Assembly (NCBI GenBank): GCA_035578155.1
Contig: JAPWDM010000047.1
Location: 868,001 to 932,000 of the forward strand
DNA length: 64,000 bases
Source of the DNA: Brachynemurus nebulosus
Lineage: Eukaryota; Arthropoda; Insecta; Neuroptera; Myrmeleontidae
Direction of reading: 5' to 3'
The position numbers and the translations under genes are program-made. Positions 58,285-64,000 of this stretch are shown piece by piece. Position 1 is the stretch's first letter. Each line of letters begins with the position of its first letter. Below the pieces are notes generated by a model. The model did not search any database, was not told the origin of the DNA, and was given only the letters and a program-made list of their open reading frames with translations.

Positions 58285-59331
58285 TTTTTTTTCATAAGTT
58301 TTTAATCAGGACATACTGAGTAATCAGTACACAAAATTCGAAAATTTTTTTTAGGAAAACTATTTTTTCGATAGACGGATAGAACTACGTTAACATTAGA
58401 TAAAAGCAAGAAATATTTCAAAAATTGTGGAACATTCGAGCTACTGATTGCGAAACCCTAACTTAACGTGTATTTAAGTTTTAATTTTAAATTTTAACAA
58501 ATTTCTAACAAAAAGTTTTAAATTTTAACAAATTGCCTACTATAGTGACCCCAAAAACAAAATCGGATCTCTCTTTTCCTCTAACTCCAGCAAATTAATA
58601 TTCGACTGAATAGAAATGAAAATATGAAAAAAAATTGTTCTTTTAAATGCGGCTTTGGCTGCTTTAGTTCGAGTGGACATCACCGTACCATCGCGGAGGA
58701 TGATCGTTGAAGTTTTATTGTGTATCAAGTCTTCTAAAATGTCATTGACTTGCCTCAATGTATATTACGTATACTCGTGAAACAAACGATACATGCATAC
58801 CTAAACAGTACATACGATAAAGATAACATGATTGGATGTTGCCATATATAAAAATGGGATAGATAATTACTTTTAATACTATACACATACATATTAATAT
58901 TATATATATAATAAAGTAGAAATAACTGCGCAATGACCATAAGGACAATGACACGTGGTCGTGACGTCACATACTCAATGCATTCAATTGCAACGTGTCA
59001 CATTTGTTTGTTTTGAATGTAAAAATAAAAAAAAATTATATAAAGAGTGTATGACTGTCGACTAGCAAGTACATACATATGTATGGATGTGTATGCATTA
59101 GCATTTGATAAAATAAAAAGTACATATGTATGTATGTACACATACAAATGCAATTCTAATTATGTATTGACTTATTGTATTCACGGACTGGTGGGTGTAT
59201 GCGCACCACATGCATTAATTATATGTATGTACATATGTATATTATCAACATTTTTTTAAAGTTTCAAGGTTATATTAATGTATGTATTAATCAAATAGAT
59301 CTGAAGCAAACTAGAGTTTGCTCTCGCAATG
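58285..59331. other. Intergenic with TATG-type simple repeats
   Basis: TACATATGTATG-like strings recur at 59065-59260. The minus ORF at 58540-58758 has a protein-like stretch (LHNKTSTIILRDG-like) but no recognised family, so it is not called as a gene. Confidence 0.4.
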
Positions 59332-59333
59332 TA

Positions 59334-59849
59334 CAGCTGAACTCTTTTTTGTGCAGCGCATAAAAAAATCGCACAAACAAAATATATTCAAAAATATCAT
59401 AAATAGCTATAAAAAGTATATATAGTTCGATCCAGATTGTACAAAAAACTTTTTTTGTGCGGTTGGTCGGGACAGCATAAAAAAGGTTTCATCGAAAAAA
59501 CCACTCAAAACGCTCAAAATCAGAAATTTCCTTAGAAGTTGCTTCTGTAAACAAGATAAAGCATTAATTTACACGTAGAAACATTTTATTTCAATTTTAT
59601 AATATGAAAATTTTGAAAAATACATCTTTAACAAAATTAAATGATGCAATAAATTATGTTCTTATGCAATGTATTGATTAAATGCTTAAAAGTCGTTAAA
59701 AAGTATTTTTATCAAAGAAGTTATTATAGTAATTGTTTAAGCTTCTTACTAACTTGTGATTTTGAATCACATTATGCATTTTAATGGCCATTTTTTACAA
59801 ACCGCATAAAAAAATCGCAAAAAAAATCGCATAAAAAAGAGTTCAGCTC
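59334..59849. mobile_element. TA-flanked MITE, intact paralogue of 52462-53199
   Basis: Ends CAGCTGAACTCTTTTTT and (reverse complement) GAGCTGAACTCTTTTTT, with GCATAAAAAAATCGC at both subterminal regions. Its sequence TTTTATAATATGAAAATT preserves the uninterrupted insertion site seen filled at 52.74 kb. Confidence 0.8.
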
Positions 59850-59897
59850 TATCTATGTAGGCACTTAAAAACAGTCATTTACATGTTATATATTATA

Positions 59898-60334
59898 CTG
59901 TGTGAGTTTTTTGAGAGTTGCCATTTTGATTACAGCCAAACCGTTGACTTAATTGAAAAATTGTTCAAATAAGAGTTGTAGATACCGACGGCGGCAACCG
60001 ATTGCTATAGTCACGAGCTTTATAGCTCTTATGGTTTTCGAGCTATGATACAAACTTTAATATTAATTTTTCGATAAAACTGATCTAATGCATTAATTAA
60101 CAACATAAATGAGGAAAAAAAATTTTTTATCCATGTTTAAATTTTGAATTTTTCTTTAATTTAATTATCAATTAGGTGGTAAAAATATGCATATGTACTT
60201 GAGGCTACTTCAACCGATAGTGTTCTGGTTGGTTACATTTCTATTACATTCAAGAAAAGAACCTTTTCCAGTACCATTTCTATCAAACAAATTCGGTTGT
60301 AATAAAAATGGCAACTCTCAAAAAACTCACATGG
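59898..60334. mobile_element. 437-bp TA-flanked MITE
   Basis: TGTGAGTTTTTTGAGAGTTG is present near both ends in inverted orientation, continuing through CCATTTT and TTACA for about 38 bp, with TA on each side. Confidence 0.8.
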
Positions 60335-60359
60335 TATATATAGATGTAATGGATATGAA

Positions 60360-60475
60360 ATTTCGTATACGGATACGCATACGGATATTTAAAAACATTT
60401 TTTTCGGTTTCGGTTACGGATATGTGAAAATATCGGATAATATTTCGGATATGGTTACGGTTACGGATAATTGCT
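60360..60475 (+). repeat. Degenerate GGATAY/GGTTAC repeat
   Basis: CGGATACG, GGATAT and CGGTTACGGAT strings alternate for about 115 bp. Confidence 0.75.
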
Positions 60476-60621
60476 TTCAATGAACATTTTTTTTTAGAAA
60501 AAAAGGGAAAATTTTACCCCAAAAAGCGAACGTCAAACACAAATCACCGGAAATCTATCAAAAGAAATATATGCAGCAAAAATTTATCCATAACATATCC
60601 ATATATCTATCCATAACATCC

Positions 60622-60623
<2 letters not shown>

Positions 60624-60705
<82 letters not shown>
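60624..60705. repeat. (TA)n microsatellite
   Basis: About 40 TA units bounding the 60706 element. Confidence 0.97.
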
Positions 60706-60708
<3 letters not shown>

Positions 60709-61931
60709 TAGCATTTATCCGCGGCTTCGTCCGCGTGGCAGTAGCAAGACTAAGCGGGTCTTAGCACACACTACGTCCTCAGAAGTATGGGCACATCTTG
60801 ACCCAAGGAGTGCCTCTGCTTTTGACACGGCAGTGTACCACAACAGTAAGTACACTACCGCGTCAAAAGTATGAACAAACCTTGACTCAAAGTGCACCCA
60901 TACTTTTGACGACGTAGTGTATGCTGGAACTCGCTCAGCCCTTCTACTTGTGGCTTTTGAAATTATGACATCTGGTTGAAACGTATAAAATGTACTTTCA
61001 TTTTCACACAGAAATTTTCCCACAGAAATAAAATGTTTTCTCCCGGTAAAAAATAGACTATAATATTGTTTTAACAATATGCAAAGTTCGAATGAAGTCA
61101 GTGATCCTCCTATCGTTTTAAATATATTTTCCCACGGGAATTAGACTTCTCACAGGATTCAGATATTTTCTTGGGGTAGAGAGTAGTCTGTGCCCCTTTC
61201 TATCCCCGCTGTAAACAATATCCAATATTCTTAAAATCAATTTTCAATTTTTTTAACAGTCAGTTGTCATTATTTAATTATTTCATTTTAAATACATTTT
61301 CCCTCGGGAATCAGATACTTTCTCGGTGTAAAAACTTATGTTTATCGCTGTATATCGTTCTATCTACTAACAAACAGAGTTCAAATAAACTCCAAAGATT
61401 TTTTTTTTGTTTCATTTAAAATATATTTTTCCACAGAAATGAGATTTCCCACAGGAGTGAGGCGTTTTTACAGGGTAAAAAGTCGCCTATGTTCTTTTCC
61501 AACCAGTGTTGGCATTTGTAACATAATTATAGTACGCTTGACATAATTACCAATCAAACATTTGAAAGAATTTTTTCTTTTTCTTGCTCCTTTAACTGTA
61601 TTTTTGGCCAGTTTCATAATTTTTCAAGAAATATTACGAAATACTCCAATTTGGCGAGCCTGATCATGATCACATAACTTAAAAACAAAAATGCGAACAC
61701 TGTTTCCAACCCCTCTGTTAACAATATTCGAAGTTTGAAACCAATATTCCGTTTTTTTAATAGTCAACTGTCATAATTGTCATAGATGGCCTATAACCGT
61801 CTCCGTCTCCCAAGCTATGTCTGTGCAAAGTTTCAAGTTGACTGGTTAAGTCGTTGAAGCCTAAAAGCAAGTCAAACAGACAAACAAACAAACAAACACT
61901 CAATTTTGCATTTGTAATATTAGTTAGGATA
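60706..61931 (+). mobile_element. Insect dispersed element with CCGCGGCTTCG start
   Basis: It opens with TTATCCGCGGCTTCGTCCGC and contains GGTAAAAAGTCGCCTATGTT-type segments and an (ACAA)n tract (61877-61901), ending CATTTGTAATATTAGTTAGG. This set of strings is familiar from dispersed repeats of many insects, probably 3' parts of non-LTR elements. The 120-codon ORF at 60715-61077 (-) is not a gene. Confidence 0.55.
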
Positions 61932-62019
61932 AGGATTAGGATTTACCTACACTTTAAAAATGAATTTGCAACAATTTTAAAATCAACAGCATACCATACC
62001 ACATCAGTTCCCACATTTC

Positions 62020-63060
62020 TAATTGTAAAAGCGACAGACTTCCGTTTAAAGTTTCTTCCCCTGTTTCAACCTAAGGGATGAATTTTTAAAAGCACTGAAA
62101 CTTTTGTGTTCAAATCAATAACCTAAAACCAATTTCCATATTTCTAACTCAAAAAATTACAGATTACTATGAAAATTTTCATCAACTATTTTACCCCCTT
62201 AGGGGGTGAATTTCCAAAAATCCATTATTAGTGCTCACCTACATTATATAAGAAATCCCTGTTCAAAATTTCCTGTTTCTATGTGACAGACTGCCATTTA
62301 AGGTTTCTTCCCGTTTCAACCTCCTTTAAGGGATGAATTTTTAAAAGCACTAAAACTTTTATTTTGAAACCAGTAACCTAACACAAATTTCCATCTCTCT
62401 ATCTAAAAAAATTACAGATTTCTATGAAAATTTTCATCCCCTCTATTTTACCCCCTTATTAGGTGAATTTCCAAAAATCTCTTCTTAGTGTTCACCTACG
62501 TTATATAAGAAATCCTTGTTCACAATTTCACGATTCTAGATGACAGACTTTCATTTAAAGTTTTTGCTCCTATTTCAAACCCCTAAGGGATGAATTTTTA
62601 AAAACACAAACTTTTGTTTTCAAAACAGTAACCTAACACCAATTTCCATATTTCTAACTCCAAAAATTGCAAATATTGTATGAAAATTATCATCCCCTAT
62701 TTTACACCCTTAGGGCGTGAATTTCCAAAAATGCCTTCTCAGTGCTCACCTACGTTATATAACAAATCATCTCTGTTCAAAATTTCACGCTTCTTGGTGA
62801 CAGACTTCCATTTAAAGTTTCTTTCCCTGTTTCATCCCCCTTTAAGGGATGAATTTTTGAAAACACTAAAACTTTTATTTTCAAACCAGTAACCTAACAC
62901 AAATTTCCATATTTCTATCTAAAAAAATTACAGATTTCTATCAAAATTTTCATCCCCTATTTTACCCCTTTAAGGGGCGAATTCCCAAAAATCCCCTCCT
63001 AGTGCTCACCTACGTTATATAAGAAATCCCTGTTTAATATTTCACGTTTCTAGGCCCAGC
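62020..63060 (+). repeat. Tandem repeat, period about 257 bp, four units
   Basis: AAGGGATGAATTTTTAAAA recurs at about 62075, 62330, 62587 and 62846 with ATTTCCATATTTCTA, GAATTTCCAAAAAT and GTGCTCACCTACGTTATATA between. The divergence between units is moderate. Confidence 0.8.
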
Positions 63061-63104
63061 GGTTTGGGCTGTGCGTTGATCGATCAGTCAGTCAGTCAGT
63101 CTTG

Positions 63105-63107
<3 letters not shown>
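63061..63107 (+). repeat. Element terminus with (AGTC)n
   Basis: TTTGGGCTGTGCGTTGATCG then five CAGT/AGTC units, abutting (TA)n; a terminus familiar from insect dispersed repeats. It closes the 257-bp array. Confidence 0.6.

Positions 63108-63176
<69 letters not shown>
63108..63176. repeat. (TA)n microsatellite
   Basis: About 34 TA units. Confidence 0.97.
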
Positions 63177-63178
<2 letters not shown>

Positions 63179-63577
63179 GACACTGTTGCAATGTGTCGTC
63201 TACTGTCGTTGAGTGTCGCTGTTAGTCGCCAAAACTTGCGACTGGTGGACAACTTATAGGCGACAGATACATTATCATTGCAGACAGGAAATACAATATT
63301 GGTGGGGTTGATGTTGTCCAACAGTGATTGTACGTCACTCGGCCACGAAAAAGTGGCTTACAAGTCGTCGTCTAAAACACACGAACGACCGTGCAACCAC
63401 ATGACAACGACAAAAAAGTGGTCGTCGCGTGGTGCGTGTGTCTTGGCTCTTAATCTGAAATTTGTCGAATTTTTTGACCCAAAATAATACCTACTTTTTA
63501 TTTCTGGCAAACAGTTCTCTGTCACGTGATTAAATCAAACATAATTCTTTTTCTAGTAACTATTATATTTGTATTAG
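63177..63577. other. GC-richer unassigned segment
   Basis: Repeats of TGTCGTC, GTGTCGCT and CACGACCAC-type words suggest an element fragment; termini not found and no gene seen. Confidence 0.4.
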
Positions 63578-64000
63578 GCTGCATGTACACGATCAGTAAT
63601 ACTGTCAGTATTTACTGACAAAAATAAGGAATCATTATTTTTATAATATAAATTATATATCGCGCGTACTCTTTCTCAACCTCGTATCAGAAAAGTCTCA
63701 ATTTTTGGAGACACAAAAAAAACGTATTTAAATATGTGTTTTCATCATTATGAACTTAAGATTTATGCTAATTACACCCTTTGATGTTGGCTACCTACAT
63801 ATATAAATATATATAGATAAGTATATATATAAATACAATATTTAATGCTTTTTTTTGTGTGTCCTAAAACATGCAGTTTTTGATATACGAGGTTGAGAAA
63901 GAGTAGGCGCGATATACGAATACTTCAGTATTATCAATACACGATCAGTAATAATGTTAGTATTTCTAAATACTGACAGTATTACTGATCGTGTACAGGC
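63578..64000. mobile_element. MITE with TACACGATCAGTAATACTG inverted repeats, reaching the window end
   Basis: Left end GCTGCATGTACACGATCAGT after TTAG; the window ends in its inverted counterpart. ACTCTTTCTCAACCTCGTAT and its complement form a second, inner inverted pair. The right border lies at or just past 64000. Confidence 0.75.

Noticed and set aside
60715..61077. 120-codon minus ORF as a gene
   Set aside because: It covers the conserved start of a dispersed insect repeat and has no family features.

Overview
The window is a gene-poor, very AT-rich stretch of an insect nuclear genome. Three things point to an insect: two genes of the insect-restricted MBF2 family, a clear RYBP/YAF2 Polycomb gene, and arthropod-style core promoters (TCAGT initiators, one with a TATA box). 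A run of exactly 500 N at 35286-35785 is an assembly gap. I cannot place the order. No tRNA, rRNA or CRISPR was seen.

Convincing protein genes are few. An MBF2-family secreted-protein gene lies at 6759-7148 (-), a second paralogue at 18543-18911 (-), and an intronless RYBP orthologue at 49893-50339 (+). A gag-like retroelement relic with an LTR-like region (2394-4491, -), a mariner transposase relic (21919-22136) and a possible frameshifted cysteine-rich secreted peptide (36512-36695) are the other coding traces.

Nearly everything else is repeat. By region: 1-5 kb, a 134-bp tandem repeat and the gag/LTR relic; 8.4-13.7 kb, two TA-flanked DNA elements, one 3.4 kb long, carrying a duplicated exon-intron-exon module and inserted into a tandem repeat; 14.6-17.7 kb, a mosaic of motif-reiterating and terminal-inverted-repeat pieces plus an 8-bp-TSD MITE; 19-25.5 kb, chimaeric modules joined through (TA)n arrays; 25.6-34.4 kb, three copies of a head-(120-bp monomer)n-tail element, with a roughly 700-bp palindrome between copies two and three; 37.4-38.8 kb, a foldback element with two nested hAT-like MITEs; 40-49.4 kb, a succession of TA- or TTAA-flanked elements; 52-64 kb, more MITEs, including one foldback element whose empty site is preserved in a paralogous host copy at 59.6 kb.

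The genes do not form an operon or an obvious pathway. The two MBF2 genes are 11 kb apart in the same orientation and look like old tandem paralogues. The most notable material is in the repeats: elements that carry and spread a satellite array, (TA)n tracts acting as module junctions, elements that multiply their own terminal motif internally, and two degenerate hammerhead-ribozyme-like motifs. All identities were judged by eye; no database search was run.
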